Shown here piece by piece: positions 25,914 through 34,330 of a DNA stretch of 64,000 bases (position 1 is the first letter of the stretch; each line of letters opens with the position of its first letter). A program made the translations under genes and the position numbers. The stretch covers positions 1 to 64,000 of the forward strand of contig JASGMJ010000001.1 in the NCBI GenBank assembly GCA_030156535.1, in the 5' to 3' direction. Below the pieces are notes generated by a model that saw only the letters and a list, made by a program, of their open reading frames with translations, was not told the DNA's origin and made no database searches. This DNA comes from Candidatus Sumerlaeota bacterium (GTDB lineage: Bacteria > Sumerlaeota > Sumerlaeia > SLMS01 > JAHLLQ01).

Positions 25914-26989
25914 ACGGGGGCTTCGGTGTCCTCGTCCGCAGACTGCTCATTGAGGTCTTCGGGTATTTGTTGCACAGGCTTCGTCCCGTCTTCCTCGCTG
26001 CGGCGCAGGAATTCCAAGCGGTTACGGCCATTTTTCTTTGCGCGGTAGAGTGCCCTGTCCGCGTCGTTGAGCAAATCCATTTTGTCCTGATGAGCCGGGT
26101 CGAGCGGGGCGACGCCTCCGCTGACGGTGATGCTGAGTGTTCGTCCATCCTCCAGGCGGATGACATGCTGTGCGACGTTGGCGCGAATGCGGTCGACAGC
26201 GTCGGCGGCGCCCAAAAGTTCGGTCTCGGGGAAGATGACGGCGAATTCCTCGCCGCCATAACGCCCGCAGATATCGCCTTCGCGCAGAGACATGCGCACG
26301 AGGTCGGCGAACTCGCGCAGGACGGTGTCGCCGTTGATGTGGCCGTAGGTGTCGTTGACCTCCTTGAAGTGATCGAGGTCGAGCATGGCAAGCGTCAGGG
26401 GGCGATGGTGGCGGCGGGAGCGCTCGAATTCGCGGTGCAGCTCGCTGAAGAAATACTCGCGCTTGTAGACGCCTGTCAGCGCGTCGTGCAGCGCCATGGT
26501 CATCAGCATCTGGTCGAGCTTGAGCACTCGGTCATCCTTGATGAAGAACCCGAGGCTCGTTCTGCCGATGCGAATGATGTCGCCGTCGTGGAGCGCGACA
26601 ACGCCGCTGATCTTCTTCTTGTTGAGGTAGGTGTGGTTGGTGCTGCCCATATCTTGCAGGCGGCACTTGGGCTCCGCGTCGTGGTCGGCAAAGTTGTCCC
26701 ACGTGATGATGCAGTGTTCGCGCGAGACCTCACCGTCGGCGACTTTGACGTCGGCGCTCATGTCGCGGCCAAGAACGCAGCGTGGACTTTCGAGGGGAAA
26801 ACGCTCGCTGACGCGGCGGCCGTCGAGCGTGATCAATACGGGACGGCGGCGTGTTCTGCCTTCGGGGCCATGCACTGAAATGACGAGACCGTCAGGCCCC
26901 TCGATCGAACGTTTGTTCGACTGGGTCGACGCATCTCTCTCACCGAACTCGGTGCTATAGCTTTCGCGTTCAGGCTGCCAGTCGGACAC
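25910..26989 (-). CDS. FHA-domain diguanylate cyclase
   Basis: Predicted to make cyclic di-GMP, with the FHA domain binding a phosphothreonine partner. The FHA domain is at about 40-150 (CVLGRD, VSREHC, GSTNHTYLN), followed by a short helix and the GGDEF domain with HDALTGVYKREYF, LDLDHFKEVNDTYGH and active-site GGEEF. The RxxD inhibitory site (REGD) sits five residues before GGEEF, so product feedback is likely. No ATG exists before the FHA domain; GTG 26989, 20 bp after the upstream stop, is my choice (359 residues). It overlaps gpsA by four bases. The nearest Ser/Thr kinase in the window is at 14512, not linked. Confidence 0.9.
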   Translation of the reverse strand: MSDWQPERESYSTEFGERDASTQSNKRSIEGPDGLVISVHGPEGRTRRRPVLITLDGRRVSERFPLESPRCVLGRDMSADVKVADGEVSREHCIITWDNFADHDAEPKCRLQDMGSTNHTYLNKKKISGVVALHDGDIIRIGRTSLGFFIKDDRVLKLDQMLMTMALHDALTGVYKREYFFSELHREFERSRRHHRPLTLAMLDLDHFKEVNDTYGHINGDTVLREFADLVRMSLREGDICGRYGGEEFAVIFPETELLGAADAVDRIRANVAQHVIRLEDGRTLSITVSGGVAPLDPAHQDKMDLLNDADRALYRAKKNGRNRLEFLRRSEEDGTKPVQQIPEDLNEQSADEDTEAPV

Positions 26990-27008
26990 GATCCGTGCTT
27001 TCTGCCAG

Positions 27009-27740
27009 TTAGCTTTGTTCTTCGCCTTGGCTGGCGAGGTCCCTCTCGGCCGGTGTCGCGAGTCCGAATTCCTGCATGAAGCCGTCCACCTGTTGCCGCA
27101 AGCGAGATTCCATGACAGGGCTTTGCCGTGGCATGGTCTTTCCCGCAGCAACGGTCGTGTGCACGATGCGAACGGCCAGGAAACTCTTCTTCTCCTCGGC
27201 TGCTGCTTCTGCCAACCCCGCTGCCGCCGTATCCCAGACAGCAATTCCATGACTCTTGAACAGCATGTCGGCGAGATGGGGGACGGTCAAGGGAAGAGCC
27301 GTGGAGGCGAGTGGTAGGGCCTCGGGGATGCTCATCGGGCTTTTGAGGGGCCGTCCCGGCACCCCCTCGGGGAGAGGAACGGGGATTTCGCGGCAGGTGT
27401 CGGGGAGCAGGCGCTGGAGGGGTTCCAGCGCCGTAAGGTTGTAGACCGGGGCGCCGATGGCGAGATCGCCGAGTTGGAAGCCCGATTCCCTGAGCCAGGC
27501 GGGGCTGGCAGCCGCTTTGCCCAGATGAATCAGCACGTCGGCGCCGAAGCGCGAGAGCAGGCGCCCCGCGACGTACAAGTCGTCGATGCGCGGTGGGGGG
27601 CAGGCGATGCGGACGAGACGTCCGTCCCGTGTCTCTCCGCGCCATCCGGCAAAGGGGCCGCAGGGTGCGGGCCGCACGTCGAACAGGTGGCGCGTGGCCA
27701 GGCGTGCCGGGATTTCGCTTCCGATGAGGAGGGCAATCAT
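27009..27740 (-). CDS. phosphorylase-superfamily protein (MTA/SAH nucleosidase or futalosine hydrolase-like)
   Basis: A 243-residue protein whose layout suggests the PNP/UDP phosphorylase fold: N-terminal MIALLIGSEIPA, a middle ADVLIHLGKAAASP and FQLGDLAIGAPVYNL (compare the GDxVI motif), and VWDTAAAGLAEAAAEEKKSFL with AVRIVHTT, placed where nucleosidases carry the DMExAA(V) ribose-binding motif. Here that motif is degenerate (WDTAAA), so activity is uncertain. The start ATG overlaps the TPR gene stop (ATGA). It sits between a PEGA/TPR protein and an FHA-GGDEF protein, an odd neighbourhood. Substrate unknown; menaquinone synthesis by the futalosine route is one option only. Confidence 0.55.
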   Translation of the reverse strand: MIALLIGSEIPARLATRHLFDVRPAPCGPFAGWRGETRDGRLVRIACPPPRIDDLYVAGRLLSRFGADVLIHLGKAAASPAWLRESGFQLGDLAIGAPVYNLTALEPLQRLLPDTCREIPVPLPEGVPGRPLKSPMSIPEALPLASTALPLTVPHLADMLFKSHGIAVWDTAAAGLAEAAAEEKKSFLAVRIVHTTVAAGKTMPRQSPVMESRLRQQVDGFMQEFGLATPAERDLASQGEEQS

Positions 27741-28597
27741 GGGCGCGCCTCGCTCAGTGCCCGCAGGCCGGCGGTGGCCTGCGGGTGCTGGGGATCGAGA
27801 TCGAGTGCCCGTTCGTAGTCGAGACGGGCGGCGTAGGGCTTGTTCGCCATGTAGTAGGCGTCGCCGCGCACGGCAAAGTTCTCGGGGTTCAGCGGTTCGA
27901 GATGCACGGCATGGTCGGCATCGGCGAGTGCCTCGGCATACTGGCCGTCGAGATTGAGAAACTGGGCGCGGACGCGCCAGAGCACGGCGAGTTCCTTCTC
28001 CTGCTCGATGGCCTTGGCCAAAAGGCGGAAGGCCTCGTCCGCATCGCCCGCCTTGAAGGCCCATTTCGACTCGGCCAGCAACAGCATGGGGTCCTGGCGC
28101 GCTTCGGGTGGGATGCGTTTGAGGATCCCCTCGAAATCGCCGCGGTCGGGAGTAATCAGGGCAGCGGCAATCAGGACGTGAGGGTTGTCCGGGTGTTTGA
28201 CGATGGCGGTGACGACTTCCTTGAAGAGCTGGGGGAAGCGCCCGTCGCTCAGCGGTACGGCGATCAGATAGGTCGTCTGGCGGCCTTCTTCGGCAACGGT
28301 CAGCGGTTCAAGGATCGGCTCCATCCCGGGGGCGACGGCAGTCATGAAGTGCTCGCCCGTTGCCAGGGGAACGGCAAGCGGTGTGGGCCCGCGGCGGATG
28401 CCGTCGATCCAGACGTCGAACTGATGCCCATCACGTGACTGAATGGCGATGGTACGGGTTGTGGGAGCATCCTGTGCGGAAGCGCCGGGCGTTTGCCCCC
28501 ATGCCGCCGGTGCCAGAAACGCGAATACCAGAAGCACGATGATCGCGTGCAGGAAAGGTGCGGCGGAGACTCTGCAAGGGATGGCGCGCAAGCTCAT
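27737..28597 (-). CDS. exported PEGA/TPR-like protein
   Basis: A 286-residue protein with an N-terminal signal peptide (about 12-35, ending APAAWGQ), then a small beta-domain resembling PEGA (FDVWIDGIRRGPTPLAVPLA), and a helical C-terminal half with tetratricopeptide repeats (for example AVLWRVRAQFLNLDGQYAEA and ENFAVRGDAYYMANKPYAAR). It opens a four-gene overlapping operon that ends with gpsA. Likely periplasmic; probably a protein-protein scaffold. No enzyme motif is seen. Confidence 0.8.
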   Translation of the reverse strand: MSLRAIPCRVSAAPFLHAIIVLLVFAFLAPAAWGQTPGASAQDAPTTRTIAIQSRDGHQFDVWIDGIRRGPTPLAVPLATGEHFMTAVAPGMEPILEPLTVAEEGRQTTYLIAVPLSDGRFPQLFKEVVTAIVKHPDNPHVLIAAALITPDRGDFEGILKRIPPEARQDPMLLLAESKWAFKAGDADEAFRLLAKAIEQEKELAVLWRVRAQFLNLDGQYAEALADADHAVHLEPLNPENFAVRGDAYYMANKPYAARLDYERALDLDPQHPQATAGLRALSEARP

Positions 28598-28722
28598 GTG
28601 TTCTCCCCGATGCGTCCAGTAGCAATGCCGTGGATTCCAGCTTGCTCTTCGCCGGGGTAAGCCGGAGCACTGCCAGACGTCTATCCCAAAGCCGCTTTGC
28701 GCGGCGCGAGGTATCAGGTTTC

Positions 28723-29766
28723 ATGCAGCCAGCGGATCGGAAGGCAGCCGTCGACGCGGCTCTTCAGAAGACTCTTGAACTCTGCGCGCTTCCCAGTCCC
28801 ACGGGGTTTACGAAGAAGGCGGTGGACTGGCTCGATCGCGAATTCCGTGCACTCGGTTTTCAGACGTCGCTGACGCGCAAGGGGGTGTTGCGTGTTGATC
28901 TCGGGGGCGAAGGGCGGCCGCTCGCCATTGCCTCGCACGTGGACACGCTGGGCGCCATTGTGCGGGCCATCACGCCCGAGGGGCGCCTTCGGCTGACGCC
29001 GGTGGGCGGCTTGTCCTACACGGCCATCGACACGGAGAACTGCACGATCCATTGCCGCAGCGGACGCGAATACAGCGGCGTCGTTCAGATGCCCGAGGCC
29101 TCGGCCCATGTGTTCAAGGAAACGTACAAGAAGGAGCGGACCGACCAGACGCTGCTCGTGTTTGTCGACGAGAAGGTTTCCTCGCGCGCGGAGACCGAAG
29201 CCCTTGGCATCCGCCCCGGCGACTTCGTGAGTTTCGATCCTCGCACGCGCCTGACGCCGAGCGGATTTCTGAAGAGCCGTCACATCGACGACAAGGCCTG
29301 TGTTGGGCTTCTGCTGGCGCTCGCCCGCGACATTCGCGAAGGGCGTGTCAAGCCCGGGCGCAAGGTCTGGGCCGTGATCACCACCTACGAGGAAGTGGGG
29401 CACGGCGGAGCGGTCTCCGCACCACGCGAGATCGAGGACTTCCTGGTGTTGGACATGGGCTGCGTCGGTGATGACTTGCAGGGGAGCGAGTTCAAGGTTT
29501 CCATTGCGGCCAAAGATTCCAGCGGCCCGTTCGATTATGAAATGACCAACCAGCTCATCGCTCTAGCGGAGGGTGCCGGGATTGGCTACGTGGTCGACAT
29601 CTTTCCGCACTACTCCTCGGATGCTGCTGTGGCGTTGCGGGCGGGGTACGACGTGCGGCATGCACTGATCGGGCCGGGGGTTTTTGCCTCCCACGGCTAC
29701 GAGCGCACGCATCGCGAGGCACTGGAACACACCTACGCGCTGCTTGCGGCGCTCGTTGAGGACTGA
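28723..29766 (+). CDS. M42-family metallopeptidase
   Basis: Di-zinc aminopeptidase/deblocking enzyme of the glutamyl aminopeptidase group. In its 347 residues the metal and catalytic positions are visible: HVDT (first His and Asp), HIDDK (bridging Asp), TYEEVGHGG (catalytic Glu pair), VLDMG (Asp) and ASHGYERTH (final His). SLPSPTG-like ALPSPTGF at the N-terminus is typical. ATG 28723 is used; the frame is open further up without homology. It is followed 7 bp later by a TPR gene on the same strand. Confidence 0.92.
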   Translation: MQPADRKAAVDAALQKTLELCALPSPTGFTKKAVDWLDREFRALGFQTSLTRKGVLRVDLGGEGRPLAIASHVDTLGAIVRAITPEGRLRLTPVGGLSYTAIDTENCTIHCRSGREYSGVVQMPEASAHVFKETYKKERTDQTLLVFVDEKVSSRAETEALGIRPGDFVSFDPRTRLTPSGFLKSRHIDDKACVGLLLALARDIREGRVKPGRKVWAVITTYEEVGHGGAVSAPREIEDFLVLDMGCVGDDLQGSEFKVSIAAKDSSGPFDYEMTNQLIALAEGAGIGYVVDIFPHYSSDAAVALRAGYDVRHALIGPGVFASHGYERTHREALEHTYALLAALVED

Positions 29767-29773
29767 TCCTGGG

Positions 29774-30742
29774 ATGAACCGTCTGGAACTCGATCGCGAG
29801 TGGGCGAGGCTCGCCACGCATTCTGCCGCCGAGGTGGCTCAGGCGCTTCCGTACGCAACGGCGGCGGAGCCTGCTGCCCTCGTGCTGCGTGGTATTGCGC
29901 GCTATGAGGCAGGGGATTTTGCCGGTGCGCGGGAAGACTTCGACCTCGTCCTTTCCAAACAATCCGAGAACGCCGTCGCCCGCCTGCATCGCGGGCTAGC
30001 TCTCTACCGGCTTGGCGAGACCGGCGCCGCCCTCGCCGATTTCACCGCCGCGCCGATCTTCCCGGAACGCCAGTGGGTGAAGCGTGCACTGCGGGTCTTC
30101 TGGCCGATTCACTTCGAGCACCCGGCGGTGCTGGAGCATGGCCTCGCCCCGCTCGCCCCGCCTGCTGATCTTCAGGCCGCCGTCGAAGCCTCCCGGCCGG
30201 AGGTTTCGCCTTCGGACAAGGGGCGCAAGCTCGCCGCGCGCCTGGCCGCACGGGGCGTGAAAGCGTATTTCAAGGAAGACCACCGCCTTGCGCTCTGGTG
30301 TTTCGAGAACGCCGTGGCTCTCGACCCCGATGATCGCGATTCAGCCGCCAACGCCTGCTGGGTCGGCCTTCGCATTGGCCAGGTGGAGAAGGCCGCAAGT
30401 CTGATTGAACCGCTCATCGACGGCGCCCTGGAAACCTATCTCGAGAAGAAGGAACGCGATGTCCTTCCCACGCCGGGAATGACCGCCATGTATGCCTGGC
30501 TGTTGCACGAGCGCGGCGACCACCGGGGAGCTCTTGCCGTGCTTTCCACCATGCGGCCCGAGGGCCCCGATGACTACCACTCGTACATCGTGGCCGGACT
30601 CGCCTGGATGCTGCTGGGCGAGGACGAAAAGAGCAGCGTCTGTCTGGACGCCGCTCTCGGAGATTTCTTTCTGGATACGTGGCAGCAGTTCGTGGAGCCC
30701 TACCTGCGCAAAGTGTTCGGGTGGCTTGGCGCAAGTGCCTGA
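29774..30742 (+). CDS. TPR-repeat protein
   Basis: A 322-residue protein without signal peptide or membrane helix. It contains tetratricopeptide-like repeats: ALVLRGIARYEAGDFAGARE, ARLHRGLALYRLGETGAAL, VKAYFKEDHRLALWCFENAV, and MYAWLLHERGDHRGALAV. It begins 7 bp after the M42 peptidase gene, implying an operon. Probably a cytosolic scaffold; no catalytic motif recognised. Confidence 0.8.
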   Translation: MNRLELDREWARLATHSAAEVAQALPYATAAEPAALVLRGIARYEAGDFAGAREDFDLVLSKQSENAVARLHRGLALYRLGETGAALADFTAAPIFPERQWVKRALRVFWPIHFEHPAVLEHGLAPLAPPADLQAAVEASRPEVSPSDKGRKLAARLAARGVKAYFKEDHRLALWCFENAVALDPDDRDSAANACWVGLRIGQVEKAASLIEPLIDGALETYLEKKERDVLPTPGMTAMYAWLLHERGDHRGALAVLSTMRPEGPDDYHSYIVAGLAWMLLGEDEKSSVCLDAALGDFFLDTWQQFVEPYLRKVFGWLGASA

Positions 30743-30749
30743 TTTACCG

Positions 30750-31667
30750 CTATTCGGGCGCGGGAGGTTCCTCGGGCGGGAGCGAGATCGGCTTGATGTC
30801 GTTCTTCTTCAGGTGGGGGCTTGAGTTTCGGGGCTGGTTGGACGCGGGGAGGAGGCGTTTCTTCGGGGCAGGCCCCCGGGTGCCGCCTTGGCGTTCGCGC
30901 GCTTCCTCGACGATGCGGCGGCGCTCCTGGCTCCGAATGGTGTGGTTGCGTTGTTCCTCGCGCAACTTGGCGGGTGTAGCCTTCAGGCCAAGCGTCTTGG
31001 CGAACTCCTCCACGCCCTTGTCCTCGATCCATTCAAGAATCAGGTCGTGGTCGCCGTCCTCCGAGCCCGTGGAAGGGAGTTCGAGGCGCTCCATCAACAT
31101 GACGACGCCGCGGGGCGTCAGGCATTTCGTGAGCATCGCGGAGGCAATGCTGTGGCCGTAGGGGGCGTAGCGTTCCTTGACGAGGGCGACGGTCTTGTTG
31201 CGCTCGTGGTAGGAAGTGTCGTTCTGGCGGCTGACGCGCAGACCGCCGGTATCCGGATTACCCTGCTTGCGGATTTCCTTGCTGAAGCGCATTCCGGCGG
31301 GATTCTGGGGCGCGACGGGGCCGTAGTCCGGCTCCAGGGGCTTTGAGTGCCTGCTGGGGGTGGAGGGGGGCGTCTTGAACGTTTGCTGTGGGGCGGTGCC
31401 ACCCCCCGTGCCACTGGGGTCATAGTGTCTGGTGGGAGGAGGGAGCTTTTTTTCTTTTCGCGGTGGCGGCACGGCGGGCTGGCCGTCGAGTTGTATTCCG
31501 TCTGGGTTCAGTGGGTCCGGCGGGCGGGCCTTGACCAGCTCCATGCGGTGTTCCTGATCCTCGCGGTCGGCATTGTCAATCCACTGCCGTACCCCGGAAA
31601 CCAGGCCACGAACCACACCAAACGCCTTCTTCTTCGTAGGTTTTTCCACGAGAACCCCTACCAACAC
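30750..31667 (-). CDS. hypothetical hydrophilic protein
   Basis: A 305-residue protein rich in Pro, Arg and Lys, with no signal peptide or membrane segment. The N-terminal 150 residues look disordered (PPPRKEKKLPPPTRHYDP and similar). A more folded part follows (about 150-240) with YHERNKTVALVKERYAPYGH and MLMERLELPSTGSED. The C-terminus is again Lys/Pro-rich. I do not recognise a family. The start is uncertain: GTG 31667 has no ribosome site, while GTG 31649 has TAGGGG a few bases upstream. It is convergent with the TPR gene (7 bp apart) and divergent from the small membrane gene. Confidence 0.6.
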   Translation of the reverse strand: MLVGVLVEKPTKKKAFGVVRGLVSGVRQWIDNADREDQEHRMELVKARPPDPLNPDGIQLDGQPAVPPPRKEKKLPPPTRHYDPSGTGGGTAPQQTFKTPPSTPSRHSKPLEPDYGPVAPQNPAGMRFSKEIRKQGNPDTGGLRVSRQNDTSYHERNKTVALVKERYAPYGHSIASAMLTKCLTPRGVVMLMERLELPSTGSEDGDHDLILEWIEDKGVEEFAKTLGLKATPAKLREEQRNHTIRSQERRRIVEEARERQGGTRGPAPKKRLLPASNQPRNSSPHLKKNDIKPISLPPEEPPAPE

Positions 31668-31890
31668 AGAGTTGGCCCAATGTACCCCTATTCTGATAGG
31701 AGATGCGAAGCCCGTACCACTTCAAGTGAGAAGGACTTTGTTTTCAAAAAGCCATTAACCTCTGTTTTTTCAGCGTTTCACGTGTTATTTTGTCTATTCC
31801 GCTGGTGAGGTTGCGCGTCGGGCTTGGGTAGAGAGCTTCCCGTTTGTGGGAAATCCGTTACCCGTTTGGCGTGAGGGAAGATTGCTTGGA

Positions 31891-31898
31891 AAGCGCTT
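31891..31898. promoter_or_regulatory. LacI-type operator core candidate
   Basis: AAGCGCTT within TTGGAAAGCGCTTCCGG, 45 bp upstream of the -35 box at 31943. The same 8-base core occurs twice upstream of the mtaB-like gene (51785-51792 and 51823-51830). LacI-family regulators typically use such CG-centred palindromes. A single copy here is weak evidence. Confidence 0.35.
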
Positions 31899-31942
31899 CC
31901 GGAAACCGTTGGCATCCGTTTTCTCCCGGAGCGTTTCAACCT

Positions 31943-31972
31943 TTGACAACACACACGAAAGTCTTCTAAATT
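31943..31972 (+). promoter_or_regulatory. sigma-70-like promoter
   Basis: TTGACA at 31943-31948 and TAAATT at 31967-31972 with an 18-base spacer, in an AT-rich setting, 45 bp before the small membrane protein start. It is one of the clearest vegetative-type promoters in the window. Confidence 0.65.
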
Positions 31973-32017
31973 TCCCGTCCTTTTCTGGGGATGACCCCGG
32001 ATTTTTCTGGTGGATGA

Positions 32018-32287
32018 ATGAAGAAAGAGATCGCCATTCAGCTCGCCCTTCTCGCCGGTGCCCTCGTGCTCATGCTTGTGACTGTTATCTCCAAGCGCAA
32101 CGAAGCGCCGGTGGAGATTCTGGACGAGGAGTTGCTGACGTTGCTGGAAACGGGTGGCTCTGCGGCCGGCCCGCTGGAGGACGGTGAGGCGCAGCGTCGC
32201 TTCAGTCCCACGGGCAGCGCTGAATTGCCGGAGGGGAGCACCGAGCCCGGCTTGGAGTCGGAAGGCGCGGAGACCGTCTATCGATAA
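32018..32287 (+). CDS. small single-pass membrane protein, unknown function
   Basis: An 89-residue protein with one N-terminal membrane helix (about 7-24) after MKKE, then a short basic turn and an acidic, Gly/Ser/Pro-rich tail that is probably disordered. TGGTGG lies about 5 bases upstream of the ATG, and a good promoter is 45 bp further up. It is 218 bp before the XPB helicase gene on the same strand. No family recognised. Whether it belongs to the XPB pair is unknown. Confidence 0.65.
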   Translation: MKKEIAIQLALLAGALVLMLVTVISKRNEAPVEILDEELLTLLETGGSAAGPLEDGEAQRRFSPTGSAELPEGSTEPGLESEGAETVYR

Positions 32288-32320
32288 GGCGACACAGCTG
32301 ATTCCGCCGGGCGTGAAAAC

Positions 32321-32384
32321 ACAGCCCCTTCGGAATTGACAGGTTCCGTAGCGCACGGTATCAGGTAGAACGATGCGGGGCTGT
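32321..32384 (+). other. possible structured RNA element upstream of XPB
   Basis: ACAGCCCC (32321-32328) pairs perfectly with GGGGCTGT (32377-32384), closing a 48-base loop that itself contains CCGT-AGCGC-ACGG (32346-32358). The element sits in the 218-bp gap before the XPB gene. It fits no riboswitch class I recognise. Downstream, a seven-T run at 32458-32464 follows GGC-rich sequence and could mark termination or attenuation before XPB. Confidence 0.35.
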
Positions 32385-32505
32385 CCGAGAAGCGACTCGG
32401 GCAGCACAGCACGGAACGGAAGCACGGCTCGGTTTGGCCGGCAACATGGCAGAGGGCTTTTTTTGCGAACGATTTTACTAACATCGTTAAGGAAATGCGG
32501 CGAGT

Positions 32506-34242
32506 ATGGAAGGCTTCAACCCAACAAACCCACTGATCGCCCAGGCAGACCTTTCGATCCTGCTTGAGGTAAACAGCCCGCGCTATGCCGACGCACGCGA
32601 CCACGTGGCGCGCTTCGCCGAACTCGTGAAATCGCCCGAGCACATTCACACGTATCAGATTTCCCCGCTGAGCCTGTGGAACGCCGCTGCCTCGGGCATG
32701 ACGGCGGAGGAAATCGTCGAAGCCATCCGCGAGTTCGCCCGCTATCCCGTGCCGGAGAACGTGTTCATCGAAATTCGCGAGCAGGTCAGCCGCTATGGGC
32801 GCCTGCGGTTGCTCAAGGAAGGAGAGGGACTGGTTCTCGAATCGGCGGACGAGGAGACGATGGAGCGCATCCTCCGCACGCGCAAGGTGCAGCCTTTCCT
32901 GGGCGAGCGTCTTGGCGACCGCCGCATCGCCGTGGACCCGAACAACCGGGGGCTCCTGAAGCAGGCGCTCATCAAGGAGAAGCTGCCGGTCGAGGATCTG
33001 GCGGGCTACGTCGAGGGCGAGGCGCTGGAAGTGGAGATTGCCGAGGAAACCTCCAACGGCAAGGACTTCCATCTGCGCGAGTACCAGTCCGACGCGGCGA
33101 ACATTTTCTACGCGGCGGGCGGAGTGAAGGGCGGCTCGGGTGTGCTGGTGCTGCCGTGCGGAGCGGGCAAGACAGTCATCGGCATCGCGACGCTGGCGCG
33201 CGTGAAGCAAAAGACGTTGATCCTGACGACGAACATCACGGCCCTGCGCCAGTGGATCGACGAGCTGATCGACAAGACAACGCTGACGGCCGAGGACATC
33301 GGCGAGTATTCGGGCGAGAAGAAGGACATCCGTCCCGTCACGGTCTCCACCTACCAGTTGCTCACGTACCGCAAGTCCAAGAGTGGCGAGTTCGCCCACA
33401 TGGACTTGTTCAACCATGAGAACTGGGGACTGATCATCTACGATGAAGTGCACATGCTGCCCGCACCCGTTTTCCGGACGGTGGCCAACATTCAGGCACG
33501 CCGGCGGCTGGGGCTGACGGCGACGCTCGTGCGCGAGGACGGCTGCGAGGACGACGTGTTCTCGCTCATCGGCCCCAAGAAATTTGACATGCCGTGGAAG
33601 CAGCTCGAAACCCAAGGGTGGATCGCCACGGCGCACTGCATTGAAATCCGCATTCCGCTCCCTTCCGCTATCAAGGTGGAGTACGCCGTTGCGGATCAGC
33701 GCGAACAGTTTCGCATGGCGTCGGAGAACCCCGCGAAGATTGCGGTGATTCACCGCCTGATCGAACGTCACCGCGGCGACAACATCATGATTATCGGCCA
33801 GTACCTCGATCAGTTGGACAAATTGGCCGAGGAGTTCAAGGCGCCGATTATCACGGGCAAGACGCCGAACAAGGAACGCGAGGACATTTACCGCCGTTTC
33901 AAGACGAAAGAGATCAAGCTGATCATCGTTTCGAAGGTCGCCAACTTCGCGATCGACTTGCCGGATGCGAACGTCGCCATTCAGGTCAGTGGCACCTACG
34001 GCTCGCGTCAGGAAGAAGCCCAGCGCCTGGGCCGCGTTCTGAGGCCCAAGGGGCAAGGGATCGAGAACGTAGCGCACTTCTACTCCATCGTTTCACGCGG
34101 GACAAAGGAACAGGAATTCGCCATGAATCGCCAGATGTTCCTGACCCAGCAGGGGTATTCGTACAAGATTGAGTTCGAGGAACTGCCGGAGAAGGATGAG
34201 GTCTCCGGGCAGGGCAGCCCGGCGGGAGGCAGAAAGAGTTAG
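32506..34242 (+). CDS. XPB/ERCC3-type DNA helicase
   Basis: Superfamily 2 ATP-dependent 3'-5' helicase related to eukaryotic XPB/Ssl2; bacterial copies are presumed to act in repair or transcription. The 578 residues show an N-terminal damage-recognition-like domain (NPLIAQADLSILLEV, SPEHIHTYQISPLSLWNAA; about 8-85), Walker A LPCGAGKT (216-223), DEVH (313-316), TAT (338-340), the XPB-specific RED motif (343-345) and motif VI QRLGRVLRPKG. ATG 32506 begins close to the conserved domain; AAGGAA about 12 bases upstream. The next gene, 88 bp on, encodes its helicase-associated partner. Length is that of bacterial XPB. Confidence 0.94.
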   Translation: MEGFNPTNPLIAQADLSILLEVNSPRYADARDHVARFAELVKSPEHIHTYQISPLSLWNAAASGMTAEEIVEAIREFARYPVPENVFIEIREQVSRYGRLRLLKEGEGLVLESADEETMERILRTRKVQPFLGERLGDRRIAVDPNNRGLLKQALIKEKLPVEDLAGYVEGEALEVEIAEETSNGKDFHLREYQSDAANIFYAAGGVKGGSGVLVLPCGAGKTVIGIATLARVKQKTLILTTNITALRQWIDELIDKTTLTAEDIGEYSGEKKDIRPVTVSTYQLLTYRKSKSGEFAHMDLFNHENWGLIIYDEVHMLPAPVFRTVANIQARRRLGLTATLVREDGCEDDVFSLIGPKKFDMPWKQLETQGWIATAHCIEIRIPLPSAIKVEYAVADQREQFRMASENPAKIAVIHRLIERHRGDNIMIIGQYLDQLDKLAEEFKAPIITGKTPNKEREDIYRRFKTKEIKLIIVSKVANFAIDLPDANVAIQVSGTYGSRQEEAQRLGRVLRPKGQGIENVAHFYSIVSRGTKEQEFAMNRQMFLTQQGYSYKIEFEELPEKDEVSGQGSPAGGRKS

Positions 34243-34261
34243 GCGGGTCTCAAACCCCAAT

Positions 34262-34310
34262 GCCCACGAGGGATCTGGTGAGCACGCGTTTTGCTGACCC
34301 CCTCATGGGC
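34262..34310 (+). other. long hairpin between XPB and its partner gene
   Basis: GCCCACGAGGG (34262-34272) pairs with CCCTCATGGGC (34300-34310) with one mismatch, and inside it GGTGAGCA (34277-34284) pairs with TGCTGACC (34292-34299) with one mismatch. Together they make an interrupted stem of about 18 pairs around CGCGTTT. No U-tract follows, so it looks more like an RNA-processing or stability element than a terminator; this is inference. Confidence 0.5.
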
Positions 34311-34330
34311 TTCCAACCGACGAGACGACC

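Larger units (their letters stand above)
31668..32017. other. AT-richer divergent regulatory region
   Basis: 350 bp without a gene, clearly lower in GC than its surroundings. It holds a sigma-70-like promoter (31943-31972), an AAGCGCTT core (31891-31898) and five CCGTT pentamers between about 31838 and 31921, several inside CCCGTTT or ATCCGTT. Poly-T and poly-A tracts lie around 31735-31795. It must contain the start signals for the hypothetical gene to the left and for the small membrane protein (and perhaps XPB) to the right. Confidence 0.6.
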
